Shown: positions 35,070 through 44,606, numbered from the stretch's first letter. The stretch: 64,000 nucleotides of DNA from Bacillus haynesii (GCF_001969855.1 NZ_MRBL01000011.1:1-64000), one strand, 5' to 3'. A program made the numbers and translations. Notes: a model not told the origin generated them from the letters alone.

Positions 35070-35501
35070 TTACTGCGCTTCCGTGCTTTTGTCTTCACAT
35101 CGCGGGCAGGTTCCGTAAATTTCAAACTTATGGCCGCTGATCTGATAGCCGTCAAGATCGTCTGTCAGCTTTTCCATTGGACATAGCTCGATTTCCTTCG
35201 TTTTACCGCACACCATGCAAATAAAATGGTGGTGGTGGTGAGCAGAAGAACATTTAAAGCGGAACAGCTTTTCACCGGAAAGCTCAGTCGTTTCCAAAAT
35301 GCCGAGTTCTTCAAACAGCGACAAATTTCTGTAGATCGTATCAAAGCTTAACCCCGGATAATCATCATTTAAAGCGGAAAGGACATTTTTCGCCGTTAAA
35401 TATTTATCAGAATCACTAAACAGCTGAAGCATATCCTCCCGTTTGCTTGTATATTTATATCCTTTTTCCTTCAGTAAATCAAGCGCTTCCTGTACGTTCA
35501 C
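35070..35501 (-). CDS. zur: Zur, zinc uptake repressor (Fur family)
   Basis: 143-residue Fur-family regulator. The N-terminal winged helix (about 1-80) includes [18 protein letters not shown]. The dimerisation domain has a His run ([12 protein letters not shown], near 88-99) and two CxxC pairs (CMVC and CPRC) for structural zinc. It represses zinc uptake genes when zinc is replete. The GTG start follows AAAGGAGG and overlaps the end of the permease gene by 23 bases, so the regulator is translated together with the transporter it presumably controls. Confidence 0.93.
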   Translation of the reverse strand: MNVQEALDLLKEKGYKYTSKREDMLQLFSDSDKYLTAKNVLSALNDDYPGLSFDTIYRNLSLFEELGILETTELSGEKLFRFKCSSAHHHHHFICMVCGKTKEIELCPMEKLTDDLDGYQISGHKFEIYGTCPRCEDKSTEAQ

Positions 35502-36339
35502 GGCGAATCCTCCTTTTGACTTTATTATAACTGATGCACAGTATCAGGATAAAGATCGACAGCAGCACGATCGTTCCCCCCGGTGCAAGATCGAGATGAT
35601 AAGCAAGCACCAGGCCGACGATGACGGAAAGTTCACCGAATAGGATCGATAAGAAAATCGCCTGCTTAAACCCTTTGGCAATGCGCATGCTCGCAGCGAC
35701 TGGGAGCGTCATCAGCGCTGAAACGAGAAGCGTACCGACAATTCTCATTGAGGCGGCGATAACAAGCGCAACGATCAAAATAAAAATAAAATGAATCCAC
35801 TTTGCAGAAATCCCCGAAGCTTTAGCATGCTCTTCATCAAACGACAGAAGAAACAGCTCTTTAAAAAGGGAAAACACCACGATCAGAACGGCTGCGGAAA
35901 TTCCGACGATCACCAGCATGTCTTCCCGTGAAACAGCGCTGACGCTGCCGAATAAATAGCTGAAAAGATCCGTATTGAATCCGTCCGCAAGCGAAATAAA
36001 AATAACGGAAATGCCGATTCCCCCCGACATGATAATCGGGATCGCCAGCTCCTGGTAATGTTTATAAACCGTTCTCAGCCTCTCGATAATTAAAGAGCCG
36101 GCAACGGAAAACGCCATTCCGAAATAGATCGGGCTGACTCCGGCGAGCACTGCAAACTGTTTGCCTGCATACAGGCTCGCCGCTATGCCGGCTAAAGAGA
36201 CGTGGCTAAGCGCATCTGCGATCAGCGACAGGCGCCTGACAACGATGAATACGCCGAGCAAGGGCGCGATGAGGCCGATTAATATTCCTGAAATAAAAGC
36301 GTTTTGCAAAAACTCATAATGAAAAAAAGGTGTCAGCAT
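35479..36339 (-). CDS. zurM: Zinc ABC transporter permease (ZurM/ZnuB type)
   Basis: 286-residue ABC-3 family permease with eight to nine hydrophobic segments, the class used for Zn and Mn import. Segments such as [15 protein letters not shown] and [15 protein letters not shown] are typical of ZnuB/MntB. Substrate zinc is inferred from the operon with zur. Its ATG overlaps the ATPase stop (TAATG), with GGAGG upstream. No zinc-binding lipoprotein gene is adjacent. The zurA-zurM-zur order is that of Listeria, unlike B. subtilis, where I recall the znu genes elsewhere. Confidence 0.87.
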   Translation of the reverse strand: MLTPFFHYEFLQNAFISGILIGLIAPLLGVFIVVRRLSLIADALSHVSLAGIAASLYAGKQFAVLAGVSPIYFGMAFSVAGSLIIERLRTVYKHYQELAIPIIMSGGIGISVIFISLADGFNTDLFSYLFGSVSAVSREDMLVIVGISAAVLIVVFSLFKELFLLSFDEEHAKASGISAKWIHFIFILIVALVIAASMRIVGTLLVSALMTLPVAASMRIAKGFKQAIFLSILFGELSVIVGLVLAYHLDLAPGGTIVLLSIFILILCISYNKVKRRIRRERTGSA

Positions 36340-37115
36340 TATTCGTGTCCTCCATGATGATGGTGATTGTGGCTGATGGCTTGAACATCATGCCCGTAAA
36401 ATTGAGACAAGTCTTGATCTGTCATGGACTCAAACTCTTCTGTATTGCCGTGAAAATGAAGATGCTTATTCATGCAGGCAACGTGTGTGACTTTATCTGA
36501 AACCGTGCCGACATCATGGGTGACAAGAATGAGCGTAATGCCTTTTTCACGATTCAATTTCTCCAGCAGCTTGTAAAACCCTTCAACTGTTTTTTGATCG
36601 ACTCCAACCGTCGGCTCATCAAGAATAAGCAGTTTCGGTTCGCTCACAAGTGCTCTCGCGATGAAAGTTCTCTGCTGCTGTCCTCCCGAAAGCTCGCCGA
36701 TGTTTCTGTCTTTCAAGGATGTGATGCCGACGGCTTCAATCGCTTCATCCACCTTCTGCTTATCGGCTTTTGACATGCGTCTGAATAAGCCGAGCTTTGC
36801 GGTTAAACCGCTTGCCACCACTTCGTAAACGGAAGCGGGAAAACCGGTGTTAAAGCTGTTTGCTTTTTGGGATACGAAGCCGATTTTGCTCCAGTCCTTA
36901 AATTTTCTGAGAGGGACGCCGAACAATTTAAGTTCGCCTGTCTGCGGCTTAATCAGCCCTAGAATGCATTTCAGCAATGTCGTCTTTCCCGATCCGTTTG
37001 GACCGACCAAACCGAGAAAAGTCCCTTCTTCAATTTTTAAATTTATATCTTCTATCACATTTCGATGATCATAGGAATATGATACATGTTTCATTTCAAT
37101 AATAGGTTGTTTCAA
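36339..37115 (-). CDS. zurA: Zinc ABC transporter ATPase (ZurA/ZnuC type) with His-rich tail
   Basis: ABC ATPase with Walker A GPNGSGKTT, signature LSGGQQQRT, Walker B LLILDEPTVGVD and switch His in THDVG. The C-terminal tail HNHHHHGGHE is a likely metal-binding string. Two starts compete. ATG 37145 lies inside the Zur-like box with no good ribosome site. A TTG at 37115 has GAAGGTG six bases upstream and begins right before the conserved PIIEMKHVSYSY. The TTG is preferred (258 residues). Confidence 0.87.
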   Translation of the reverse strand: MKQPIIEMKHVSYSYDHRNVIEDINLKIEEGTFLGLVGPNGSGKTTLLKCILGLIKPQTGELKLFGVPLRKFKDWSKIGFVSQKANSFNTGFPASVYEVVASGLTAKLGLFRRMSKADKQKVDEAIEAVGITSLKDRNIGELSGGQQQRTFIARALVSEPKLLILDEPTVGVDQKTVEGFYKLLEKLNREKGITLILVTHDVGTVSDKVTHVACMNKHLHFHGNTEEFESMTDQDLSQFYGHDVQAISHNHHHHGGHE

Positions 37116-37135
37116 TACATTCACCTTCAAATTCT

Positions 37136-37150
37136 CCAGAATCATTACGA
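37136..37150 (-). promoter_or_regulatory. Zur-like operator upstream of zurA
   Basis: TCGTAATGATTCTGG on the minus strand matches one half-site of the Bacillus Zur box (TCGTAAT N ATTACGA) perfectly and 11 of 14 informative positions overall. It lies about 20-35 bases before the preferred TTG start, so bound Zur would block zurA expression. Autoregulation of the zurA-zurM-zur operon follows. Confidence 0.65.
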
Positions 37151-37160
37151 TTTATCGCAC

Positions 37161-37203
37161 AAAAAGAAAATGGCAGCCGAAAAGCAGCAAGCCATTTTCA
37201 CGA
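37161..37203 (-). terminator. Terminator of yqfU
   Basis: GAAAATGGC, 16-18 base loop, GCCATTTTC followed by TTTTTG on the minus strand, between the yqfU stop and the zurA operator. Confidence 0.8.
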
Positions 37204-37258
37204 TTGACCAGTTCATCTTTAAATTATACATATAAACTTAAAAAAAGTAAATGAAAGC

Positions 37259-38143
37259 CTAATGGATGGCGTTTTTGAACTTTCCTCCCCGCGTTTCGTG
37301 CGTGTCCATAATCGTTATAAAAGCATTGTGATCAATATCGAAGACAATCGATTTCAGCTTCGTCACTTCCAGCCTTGTCACAACGGCATAAATCACTTCT
37401 GTGTCCTCATCGGAATAGCCGCCTTTCCCTTTGAGCTTAGTCGTTCCCCGGCCGAGGCGATGCAGCAGCGCATCGGAAATCTCCTCGTATTGATCTGAAA
37501 CGATGATGACCGCTTTCGTCTCATCAAGCCCTTGAATAACGGCATCGATCGTCTTCATCGCAATATAATACGTCATAACCGAAAACATAGCCTGCTCAAG
37601 GCCGAACACAAAGCTCGCCCATGTAAAAATGAAGACATTGACGAACATGACAAATTCGCCGACTGAAAACGGCATCTTTTTCGTAAGCAAAATGCCGAGT
37701 ATCTCAGTTCCATCCATAGAACCGCCGTTACGAATAACAAGCCCTACGCCGAATCCGAGCAGAAGACCGCCGAATACGGCTGCCAGGATGGGCTGAGTCG
37801 TAACCCCTTCTACATGATGCAACAGTGTTTCAATAATTGACAAGCTGATGATTCCGATCAGTGTTGAAATTAAAAACGTTTTTCCGATGTGCTTGTAGCC
37901 TGAAAACATAAACGGAATATTGAGAACGACGACGAGAAGTGCGAAGTTGATATAAGGAGTATCTTTAAAAATGTAATCCAATATTAGTGAAATGCCGATA
38001 ATGCCCCCGTCAATGATGTTGTTCGGCACTAAAAATAATTCGATGCTGGCGGCTGCGCAGGCAGCCCCGACGAGAATCATGACGATCCGAAATGCCATTT
38101 TAACCGCTGATTCTTTTTTATGCTGTTTTTTGGTCTTTGCCAT
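37259..38143 (-). CDS. yqfU: YqfU, YitT/DUF2179 family membrane protein
   Basis: 294-residue protein with five to six N-terminal membrane segments (about 15-205) and a C-terminal cytosolic DUF2179 domain (about 215-290: [46 protein letters not shown]). Function unknown; family members are widespread in Firmicutes. ATG 38143 follows AAGGAGA. Monocistronic. Confidence 0.85.
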   Translation of the reverse strand: MAKTKKQHKKESAVKMAFRIVMILVGAACAAASIELFLVPNNIIDGGIIGISLILDYIFKDTPYINFALLVVVLNIPFMFSGYKHIGKTFLISTLIGIISLSIIETLLHHVEGVTTQPILAAVFGGLLLGFGVGLVIRNGGSMDGTEILGILLTKKMPFSVGEFVMFVNVFIFTWASFVFGLEQAMFSVMTYYIAMKTIDAVIQGLDETKAVIIVSDQYEEISDALLHRLGRGTTKLKGKGGYSDEDTEVIYAVVTRLEVTKLKSIVFDIDHNAFITIMDTHETRGGKFKNAIH

Positions 38144-38272
38144 GCTGTCTCTCCTTTTCCCAAACTGGCCAAACCATCCCTTATCATCATCATATCATTT
38201 AACAGACAGAAATAAAAAAATGACACATTTTTAATTTTACGCCATACATTAGTTCAGAGGGGAGGAATGGAC

Positions 38273-38527
38273 GTGATTTTATTTCAAAAAATCGTACTGC
38301 AGCGTTTAAATCAGGTCACGGCTGACGAGGTGCTCAAGTACGCTAAACAATACGGAATTCATGTAACAAAAACTCAGGCGCTTGAAGTGGAAAAGCTTGT
38401 GAAAGGAAAAAACATCAATATTTTCAATGAAGAAGAACGCAATAAACTGCTCAAGCAAGTGGAAGCAGTCACTTCAAAAGAAGCGGTGCAGCTTTTGAAC
38501 CAGCTGTTTGCTCAATACGTATCATAA
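38273..38527 (+). CDS. yqfT: YqfT, DUF2624 protein
   Basis: 84-residue cytosolic helical protein of unknown function (NQVTADEVLKYAKQYGIHVT, NIFNEEERNKLLKQVEAVTS). The start is a GTG at 38273 with GGGGAGG seven bases upstream. The in-frame ATG at 38267 is only two bases from that site and so unlikely. Convergent with nfo. Confidence 0.82.
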   Translation: MILFQKIVLQRLNQVTADEVLKYAKQYGIHVTKTQALEVEKLVKGKNINIFNEEERNKLLKQVEAVTSKEAVQLLNQLFAQYVS

Positions 38528-38556
38528 AAAGGGGAGCATATATGCCCCCCTTTTTT
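38527..38556. terminator. Bidirectional terminator between yqfT and nfo
   Basis: AAAAAGGGGAGCATATATGCCCCCCTTTTTTT: a GGGG-GCATATATGC-CCCC stem with A and T runs on both sides. Confidence 0.88.
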
Positions 38557-39449
38557 TATTGCTGCTTGATTTTTTCAAGCAGCCCTTCATCAAACTGTTT
38601 ATTTTTGAGCATTTCAATTTCAAATCGGTAAGGCGGCTTTTTGTTCTTTTTATCTTCTCCTACATAAGGCGTTTCAAGGATTTTTGGAATATCTTTCAGC
38701 TGATCGTGGTGAACGATGTATTGAAGCGCATCAAAACCGATTTCTCCGAATCCGATGTTTTCATGGCGGTCCTTTCTCGCACCTCTGACATTCTTGCTGT
38801 CATTAATATGAAGCACTTTTAAACGGTCGATTCCGACAATTTTATCGAATTCGTTTAAGACACCGTCAAAGTCGGATACTACATCGTAACCCGCGTCATG
38901 GGTATGGCATGTATCGAAGCAGACGGATAAATGCTCGTTGTGTGTAACGCCGTCGATGATCTGTGCCAGCTCCTCAAACGTCCGCCCGCATTCTGAACCT
39001 TTGCCGGCCATCGTTTCCAAAGCGATCTGCACATTCTGATTCGGGTCGATGACCTCGTTCAATCCTTCGATGATTTTTTGAATGCCCGTTTCTGCGCCTG
39101 CACCTACATGAGCTCCCGGGTGAAGAACGATTTGTCTGGCGCCGATTGCCGACGTCCTTTCAATTTCAGAACGCAAGAATTCGACACCGAGCTCAAATGT
39201 GGACGGATTTGTTGTATTGGCAATATTGATAATATACGGGGCATGAACGACGATATCAGAGATGCCGTTCTCTTCCATATGAGCCCTTCCCGCTTCAATA
39301 TTCAAATCCTCGATTTTTTTCCTGCGCGTGTTCTGCGGCGCTCCCGTATAGATCATAAATGTATTGGCGCCGTAGGAGCTTGCCTCCTGACTGGCCGCAA
39401 GCAGCATATGTTTTCCGCTCATTGAGACATGTGAACCGATTTTCAACAA
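38556..39449 (-). CDS. nfo: Endonuclease IV (apurinic/apyrimidinic)
   Basis: Zinc TIM-barrel AP endonuclease (YqfS in B. subtilis) that cuts 5' of abasic sites; in Bacillus it protects spores and stationary cells. 297 residues with the metal ligands in [40 protein letters not shown] and RHENIG. The start is one of two tandem TTG codons behind AGGGGAA. It lies 11 bases after cshB and is probably co-transcribed with it. Confidence 0.95.
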   Translation of the reverse strand: MLKIGSHVSMSGKHMLLAASQEASSYGANTFMIYTGAPQNTRRKKIEDLNIEAGRAHMEENGISDIVVHAPYIINIANTTNPSTFELGVEFLRSEIERTSAIGARQIVLHPGAHVGAGAETGIQKIIEGLNEVIDPNQNVQIALETMAGKGSECGRTFEELAQIIDGVTHNEHLSVCFDTCHTHDAGYDVVSDFDGVLNEFDKIVGIDRLKVLHINDSKNVRGARKDRHENIGFGEIGFDALQYIVHHDQLKDIPKILETPYVGEDKKNKKPPYRFEIEMLKNKQFDEGLLEKIKQQ

Positions 39450-39460
39450 AACTGTTTCCC

Positions 39461-40780
39461 CTACTTTCCTTTTCTAAATTGCTTTCTTTTTTGCTGTCTT
39501 TTTATTTTTTGGATTTCCGTCTGCATTTTCTTCTTATATCCAGGCTTGACTTTTCTCGGTTTTTTCACAAACCGCTTAGCGACCTCATCCGTTTCATCAG
39601 GCGTTCTTTTTCGGTTCTGACGGCGCTTGCGGTCATCGATCTTTTTCCACTCGCCTTTTTCAATCCTCATGTTTTCAAACACGATCCCCATCTGTTCAAG
39701 CTTCACAAGTGCATCTTCGTCAGATGTATCATAAAACGTCATCGCTGTTCCGGATGTTCCGGCGCGCGCTGTACGGCCGACGCGGTGAACGTAAAAGTCA
39801 AGATCATCAGGCAATTCATAGTTAATGACATGGCTGACGCCTTTAATATCGATTCCCCTTGCAGCCAAATCAGTGGCTATGATATAGGTGAATTCCAGAT
39901 CGCCGATTTGCTTCATCACTTTTTTTCGTTCCCGCGGCGTAAGCCCCCCGTGAAGAAGTCCGACTTTCATCCCTTTGTCCGTCAGATAAGCGGCGATCTC
40001 GTCGGCCGTTGTTTTTGTATTGGCAAAAACAATCGCCAAATACGGATTTAAATGGGTCATGACCTCGAGCAACAGCTCATTTTTATCCCTGTGCCTGGAA
40101 GGTATCAGCACGTGTTCTATTTTTTCGGCCGTGATGTGCTTCGGCTCAACATGTGCATACCTCGGATTGGCCATGTATTTTTTCAGGAAAGGCTTTAATT
40201 TTTCGGGAATCGTTGCGGAAAATACAAGCATCTGCAAGCCTTCCGGCATATGCGACCCGATAAAATCGACATCTTCCAAAAATCCCATATCAAGCATTAA
40301 GTCCGCCTCGTCAATAACGAGCGAACCGGCTTTATGAACATCGAGCGCCTGCTCCCTGATCAGATCTGCAATTCGCCCCGGCGTACCTACCACCAGATGG
40401 GGCTGCGTTTTTAATTTGTCAATCGATTTTTGTTTATCGGTACCGCCGATGAAACATTTCGAACGAATCGCTTCATCAGGCCCTAAAAACTTGGTGATTT
40501 TCAGAACTTCCTGATGAATCTGATTGGCCAGCTCCCTTGTCGGAGCCGTAATCACGACTTGAACGAACTCTTTTTCAGGATCGATCCTGCTTAAAAGCGG
40601 GAGCAGATAGGCATGCGTTTTTCCCGTACCTGTCTGCGACTGCCCGATCGCGCTCTCCCCTTTCAGCGCCGCAGGGATTAACCGCTTTTGAATATCAGTC
40701 GGCTCATAAAATCCCAAGTGGTGAACAGCCTCTATAATAAACGGCTTTAAATCGTACATTTCAAATTTTGTTTGTTTCAT
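39461..40780 (-). CDS. cshB: CshB, DEAD-box RNA helicase
   Basis: Cold-shock associated ATP-dependent RNA helicase (YqfR). 439 residues with Q-motif [13 protein letters not shown], motif I SQTGTGKT, Ib TPGR, motif II DEAD at about 157-160, motif III SAT and motif [12 protein letters not shown]. The C-terminal 60 residues are strongly basic ([22 protein letters not shown]), a non-specific RNA-binding tail. ATG 40780 follows AAGGAG. A hairpin with stem CTTGGAA/TTCCAAG (40795-40824) lies just before the ribosome site. Confidence 0.95.
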   Translation of the reverse strand: MKQTKFEMYDLKPFIIEAVHHLGFYEPTDIQKRLIPAALKGESAIGQSQTGTGKTHAYLLPLLSRIDPEKEFVQVVITAPTRELANQIHQEVLKITKFLGPDEAIRSKCFIGGTDKQKSIDKLKTQPHLVVGTPGRIADLIREQALDVHKAGSLVIDEADLMLDMGFLEDVDFIGSHMPEGLQMLVFSATIPEKLKPFLKKYMANPRYAHVEPKHITAEKIEHVLIPSRHRDKNELLLEVMTHLNPYLAIVFANTKTTADEIAAYLTDKGMKVGLLHGGLTPRERKKVMKQIGDLEFTYIIATDLAARGIDIKGVSHVINYELPDDLDFYVHRVGRTARAGTSGTAMTFYDTSDEDALVKLEQMGIVFENMRIEKGEWKKIDDRKRRQNRKRTPDETDEVAKRFVKKPRKVKPGYKKKMQTEIQKIKRQQKRKQFRKGK

Positions 40781-40976
40781 TTTCCCAACTCCTTCTTGGA
40801 AAGCCGTTATTCCGACGTTCCAAGCTTTATCCTATATGGCTGAATTGTGCGCTTATGTATCCTTTTTTATGCCGCACTGCTTAAAAAAAGGCTGATATCA
40901 TGTCCATCATTAAATTATAACTGATCCTGCAGAAAAAAACCATCACCTCCGCCCTATTCGGGCCAGCGGGCAAAGG

Positions 40977-41004
40977 CACTTTGCCACCGTTGGTGCATAC
41001 CCTA
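40977..41004 (+). promoter_or_regulatory. Sigma-K-like promoter upstream of yqfQ
   Basis: CAC (40977-40979), 16 bases, then CATACCCTA (40996-41004) fits the mother-cell sigma-K pattern (AC in -35, 16-17 bases, CATANNNTA). It lies 33 bases before the yqfQ ATG. A sigma-E promoter shares the -10 and is an alternative. Confidence 0.5.
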
Positions 41005-41036
41005 TCAAGAGAAGGATTTTGAAAGGAGGTACAAGT

Positions 41037-41684
41037 ATGTTTCAGCAACAGCCGATGAGAAATCAGCCAAGACCGCAGGTGCCGCAAAGGCCCGGCAGAG
41101 CCTTGATGCCGAGACATCCGGGGATGGGAACGCAGCCCCCTCAAGCGCAACAGCGTGGCCTGCAGCAGATGTTTCAGCCAATGGGTGTAGCCCAGCAGCA
41201 AACAGGCGTACGAGGAGGAGGGATTCAAGGTTTGCTCTCGAAATTTCTTCCCGGATCTGCCGCATCCGGGGGAACAGGAGCGGGTCTCGGCGGAACCGGA
41301 AGCGGCCTTGGAGGCATTCAGGGGCTGGCCAATCCGTCTACCATTTCAAACATGCTCGGCAATGTTCAAAAAGCGCTCGGTGTAGCCCAGCAAGTAACAC
41401 CGATGATTCAGCAATACGGACCGCTCGTCCGCAATCTCCCTGGAATGGTGAAAATGTTCAGACAGCTGAATTCCGATGATACGGAAGCAGATGACAGCGA
41501 ACAACAAAAAGACGAACCGGAAAACAAGGCCGAAACGAGCGGTGAAAAGAAAGAAGAAATAAAAGTGTCTTCCAAAAAACCCGACAAATCCAAAGCTGAA
41601 GAAATCAGAAAAAAACAGAGCCGTTCAGCCCCTCCGTCTGCAAAAAGAAAAACCGGAGGATCAAAACCTAAACTGTATGTATAA
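41037..41684 (+). CDS. yqfQ: YqfQ, VrrA/YqfQ family disordered protein
   Basis: 215-residue protein. The N-terminus is Gln/Pro/Arg-rich (MFQQQPMRNQPRPQ, QPPQAQQRGLQQMFQPMG), followed by a Gly-rich stretch with repeats of GLGG/GTGSG near 75-92. A short helical domain contains IQQYGPLVRNLPGMVKMFRQL near 125-145, and the tail is acidic then basic. No enzyme motif. The composition suits a structural or spore-associated protein, and the sigma-K-like promoter agrees. ATG 41037 follows AAAGGAGG at 7 bases. Confidence 0.8.
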   Translation: MFQQQPMRNQPRPQVPQRPGRALMPRHPGMGTQPPQAQQRGLQQMFQPMGVAQQQTGVRGGGIQGLLSKFLPGSAASGGTGAGLGGTGSGLGGIQGLANPSTISNMLGNVQKALGVAQQVTPMIQQYGPLVRNLPGMVKMFRQLNSDDTEADDSEQQKDEPENKAETSGEKKEEIKVSSKKPDKSKAEEIRKKQSRSAPPSAKRKTGGSKPKLYV

Positions 41685-41690
41685 CATTCT

Positions 41691-41719
41691 TTGATATCTC
41701 CTGCTGGATCAGATATAAT
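41691..41719 (+). promoter_or_regulatory. Sigma-A promoter of ispH
   Basis: TTGATA (41691-41696), exact 17-base spacer, TATAAT (41714-41719), 86 bases before the ispH start. Confidence 0.8.
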
Positions 41720-41743
41720 GAGGTCTATAGAGACTGCAAAAAT

Positions 41744-41767
41744 AAGCCGTTTTTTACGGCTTTTTAT
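41744..41767 (+). terminator. Terminator-like hairpin in the ispH leader
   Basis: AAGCCGT, loop TTTTT, ACGGCTT with a following T-run. It lies between the ispH promoter and its ribosome site, so it can end yqfQ transcripts but must also be passed by ispH transcripts, about 20 bases after their start. Confidence 0.7.
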
Positions 41768-41804
41768 CATGCCCGGCTCTTACTTCTTTATAGGAGGACT
41801 AAGA

Positions 41805-42749
41805 ATGAACGTAATTAAAATATCGCCGCGCGGCTATTGCTACGGTGTCGTCGACGCCATGGTCATCGCAAAAAACGCGGCTCTCGATAAAAGTCTGCCG
41901 AGACCTATATATATTTTAGGAATGATTGTTCACAATAAACATGTCACGGACGCATTTGAAAAAGAGGGCATTTATACGCTTGACGGCCCGAACCGGCTCG
42001 AGATTTTGAATCAGGTCGACAAAGGAACGGTGATCTTCACCGCTCACGGCGTTTCGCCCGAAGTCCGCAAAATAGCTGAGGATAAAGGTCTTGTCGCGAT
42101 TGACGCCACCTGCCCTGATGTGACAAAAACACACGATTTAATCCGCAAAATGAAAGCGGAAGGCTATCACGTCATCTACATCGGAAAAAAAGGACACCCG
42201 GAGCCTGAAGGAGCGGTCGGCGTCGCCCCGGATATCGTTCATCTTGTTGAAACCGAAGAAGATGTGGAAAGACTGGACATTGAAGCGGAGAAACTGATTG
42301 TCACGAACCAAACGACGATGTCCCAATGGGATGTCCACGATATTATGGAAAAGGTAAAAGAAAAATATCCGGATGTTGAATTCCACCAGGAGATTTGCCT
42401 GGCCACCCAGGTGCGTCAGGAAGCGGTGTCCGAGCAGGCGAAAAAAGCCGATTTGACGATCGTTGTCGGCGATCCGAAAAGCAATAACTCGAACCGTCTC
42501 GCCCAGGTCTCCGAAGAAATCGCGGGCACGAAAGCATACCGGATCGGCGATTTAAGCGAATTAAAGCTGGAATGGCTTGACGGCGTGGAAACCGTCGCTG
42601 TAACGGCCGGCGCATCGACCCCGACCCCGATTACAAAAGAAGTCATCCGCTTTTTAGAACAATTCGATCATGAAGACCCGTCAACATGGAAGACCAGTCA
42701 TGAAGTACCGCTGCAAAAAATCTTGCCTAAAGTAAAAGCAAAAACCTGA
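41805..42749 (+). CDS. ispH: 4-hydroxy-3-methylbut-2-enyl diphosphate reductase
   Basis: Last enzyme of the MEP pathway, reducing HMBPP to IPP and DMAPP with a [4Fe-4S] cluster. 314 residues with the three conserved Cys in PRGYCYG (Cys12), DATCPDV and EICLATQ, plus the substrate residues in [26 protein letters not shown] and [10 protein letters not shown]. The start is ATG 41805 behind TAGGAGG. The frame is open 38 codons further upstream, but that part contains the promoter and hairpin and is not coding. Confidence 0.97.
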   Translation: MNVIKISPRGYCYGVVDAMVIAKNAALDKSLPRPIYILGMIVHNKHVTDAFEKEGIYTLDGPNRLEILNQVDKGTVIFTAHGVSPEVRKIAEDKGLVAIDATCPDVTKTHDLIRKMKAEGYHVIYIGKKGHPEPEGAVGVAPDIVHLVETEEDVERLDIEAEKLIVTNQTTMSQWDVHDIMEKVKEKYPDVEFHQEICLATQVRQEAVSEQAKKADLTIVVGDPKSNNSNRLAQVSEEIAGTKAYRIGDLSELKLEWLDGVETVAVTAGASTPTPITKEVIRFLEQFDHEDPSTWKTSHEVPLQKILPKVKAKT

Positions 42750-42777
42750 AGCTCTCCGGCTTCAGGTTTTGTTTTTA
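42741..42777. terminator. Bidirectional terminator between ispH and yqfO
   Basis: AAAACCTGAAGC, loop TCTCCG, GCTTCAGGTTTT; serves the convergent ispH and yqfO and overlaps both stop codons. Confidence 0.9.
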
Positions 42778-43896
42778 TACAAACGTAAACGGATTCGTAT
42801 TTGTATCTGATGGAAAGACGGCGACATCGTACTTTTTCTCTTGGCACATCGCTGTCAGCTTTTTTGCAACCCCGTTTTTCATGACTTGTTCGGCATAATG
42901 GCCGGGATCAACCACATTCAGCCCGATCATCATCGCATCGTGCGCCGTATGGAAATAAAGGTCTCCTGTGACATATACATCGGCACCCATACGCTTTGCA
43001 TGATGGATGTATTTGTTGCCGTCGCCGCCTAATACGGCGACCTTCTTCACTTTCGCCTCAGACTTGCCCACCATCCGCGCTCCGTTCACTTCCAGCTTTT
43101 CCTTCACATAGCGGGCAAACGCTCCGAGTGTCATCTCTTCATTCAATTCACCGATACGGCCTAACCCTTTTTGAAGCGGATTCTGCTCAACGGGATAAAT
43201 ATCAAAGGCCACTTCCTCATACGGATGGGCCTCACTCATCGCTTTGATCACGGATTTTTCAATACCTGACGGATAAACGGTCTCGATTCTTACCTCTTCG
43301 ACCCGCTCAAGCTCGCCCCGCTTGCCGATAAACGGATCAGCTTCAGACAGCGGCTTGAAGCTGCCGACTCCTTCTGAAGAAAACGCACAGTGGCTGTAGG
43401 CGCCGATATGGCCGGCTCCAGCGTCTCCAAGAGCTGCGCGCACCTGTTCCTCATAATCTTTCGGGACATAGACGGCAAGTTTTTTCAGCGGCTCTTGATA
43501 GGTTGGAACGAGCACTTTTGTGTTCTTTAATTCCAGCGCTTCCGCAAGCATGTCGTTGACACCGCCGTCAGCAACATCGAGATTTGTATGAGCCGCATAA
43601 ACCGCGATATCATGCTTGATGCACTTTTCGATCAGCCTTCCGCCGGGCTGGTCTGTGATGACATGTTTCAGCGGTCTGAAGACAGGCGGATGGTGCGCAA
43701 TGATTAAGTCAACGTTCTTTGCAATCGCTTCATCAACCGTTTCTTCGAGAACATCAAGCGTGACCATGACATTGGCCACCGATTTGTTCAGCGTGCCGAT
43801 TTGCAGGCCGATTTTATCTCCTTCAACGGCTAAAGACTTAGGCGAGAACTGTTCAAACAATTGAATGATTTCATTTCCGTTTATCGATTTTGTCAT
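42775..43896 (-). CDS. yqfO: YqfO, NIF3/DUF34-family metal-binding protein
   Basis: 373-residue NIF3-type protein. The NIF3 core has IIAHHPPVF and YAAHTNLDVADGG near 65-115 and VTGDLYFHTAHDA near 312-325, whose His/Asp/Glu residues bind two metals. An inserted PII/CutA1-like domain occupies about 130-235 (KLAVYVPKDYEEQVRAALGDAG). Once annotated as type 2 GTP cyclohydrolase; that activity is not established for the family. Overlaps trmK by 4 bases, as in many Firmicutes where the two are paired. Confidence 0.9.
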   Translation of the reverse strand: MTKSINGNEIIQLFEQFSPKSLAVEGDKIGLQIGTLNKSVANVMVTLDVLEETVDEAIAKNVDLIIAHHPPVFRPLKHVITDQPGGRLIEKCIKHDIAVYAAHTNLDVADGGVNDMLAEALELKNTKVLVPTYQEPLKKLAVYVPKDYEEQVRAALGDAGAGHIGAYSHCAFSSEGVGSFKPLSEADPFIGKRGELERVEEVRIETVYPSGIEKSVIKAMSEAHPYEEVAFDIYPVEQNPLQKGLGRIGELNEEMTLGAFARYVKEKLEVNGARMVGKSEAKVKKVAVLGGDGNKYIHHAKRMGADVYVTGDLYFHTAHDAMMIGLNVVDPGHYAEQVMKNGVAKKLTAMCQEKKYDVAVFPSDTNTNPFTFV

Positions 43897-44606
43897 CTTC
43901 TAAGGACCTCCTTTAAGATCTCTATCCGTTCTGACAGCTCAAGCAATTTTTGTCGATTTTCTGCACTCGGAGGAGCAGCTTCAATTTGTTGATAGATGTT
44001 TTCCGTATGTTTCAGCTCTTGCGACCATTTTTTGACAAAAACAGCATTTTGTTGTTTGGCCAAAAATGGGCCGACAAGCATGCCTGCCGTAAAGGAAACC
44101 CCATCGTAAGCCGCATCTCGATCGCCCGCTTCCGCCACGAGAACCTCATAGCACTTGCCGTCTTCTTCAAGGATCTCTTCATTGATCAGTTCATAGCCTT
44201 CCTGATAGAGCCACTCTCTAATATGGTGAGCGTGGATATTCGGCTGTAAAACCAAACGTTCCTTACCTGAGAGCTTATCCTTGCCCACTTTTAGAATGTG
44301 AGCAATGAGCGAGCCACCCATTCCGGCAATCGTGATCACATCAGCTTCGCCCTTTTCAATCACTTCAAGCCCGTCTCCTTTCCTCACGGATATGAGCGAA
44401 CTTAACTGCAGTTTCTCAACCTGCTGTTTCGCAGAAAGAAACGGACCATCTGTGATTTCTCCGGCGATCGCGGCGCTTGCCAGGCGATTCAGCACACAAT
44501 AGCAAGGCAAATACGCATGATCAGATCCGATATCAGCCACAACCGCCCCTTTTGTTATGTATTCCGCCACAGTCTGCAGCCTTTTCGATAACTTCAATTC
44601 ATTCAC
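43893..44606 (-). CDS. trmK: tRNA (adenine22-N1)-methyltransferase
   Basis: Class I SAM methyltransferase that makes m1A22 in tRNA (YqfN). The SAM-binding loop is VADIGSDHAYLP near 24-35, the family motif is ITIAGMGGSLIAHIL near 90-104, then LQPNIHAHHIREWL near 116-129. The C-terminal 60 residues are helical. The conserved N-terminus NELKLSKR begins at a GTG at 44606; an ATG nine bases upstream is also possible. A 4-base overlap couples it to yqfO. In B. subtilis cccA follows directly on its other side; here the LXG module intervenes. Confidence 0.9.
   Translation of the reverse strand: MNELKLSKRLQTVAEYITKGAVVADIGSDHAYLPCYCVLNRLASAAIAGEITDGPFLSAKQQVEKLQLSSLISVRKGDGLEVIEKGEADVITIAGMGGSLIAHILKVGKDKLSGKERLVLQPNIHAHHIREWLYQEGYELINEEILEEDGKCYEVLVAEAGDRDAAYDGVSFTAGMLVGPFLAKQQNAVFVKKWSQELKHTENIYQQIEAAPPSAENRQKLLELSERIEILKEVLRR

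Noticed and set aside
39359-40051. 230-codon plus-strand reading frame
   Set aside because: Lies antisense to nfo and cshB, both certain genes; the translation is Phe/Leu/Arg-rich shadow sequence with no ribosome site.
41691-41804. Longer IspH start at 41691
   Set aside because: That stretch holds the promoter and a terminator-like hairpin; ATG 41805 has TAGGAGG and matches the family start.
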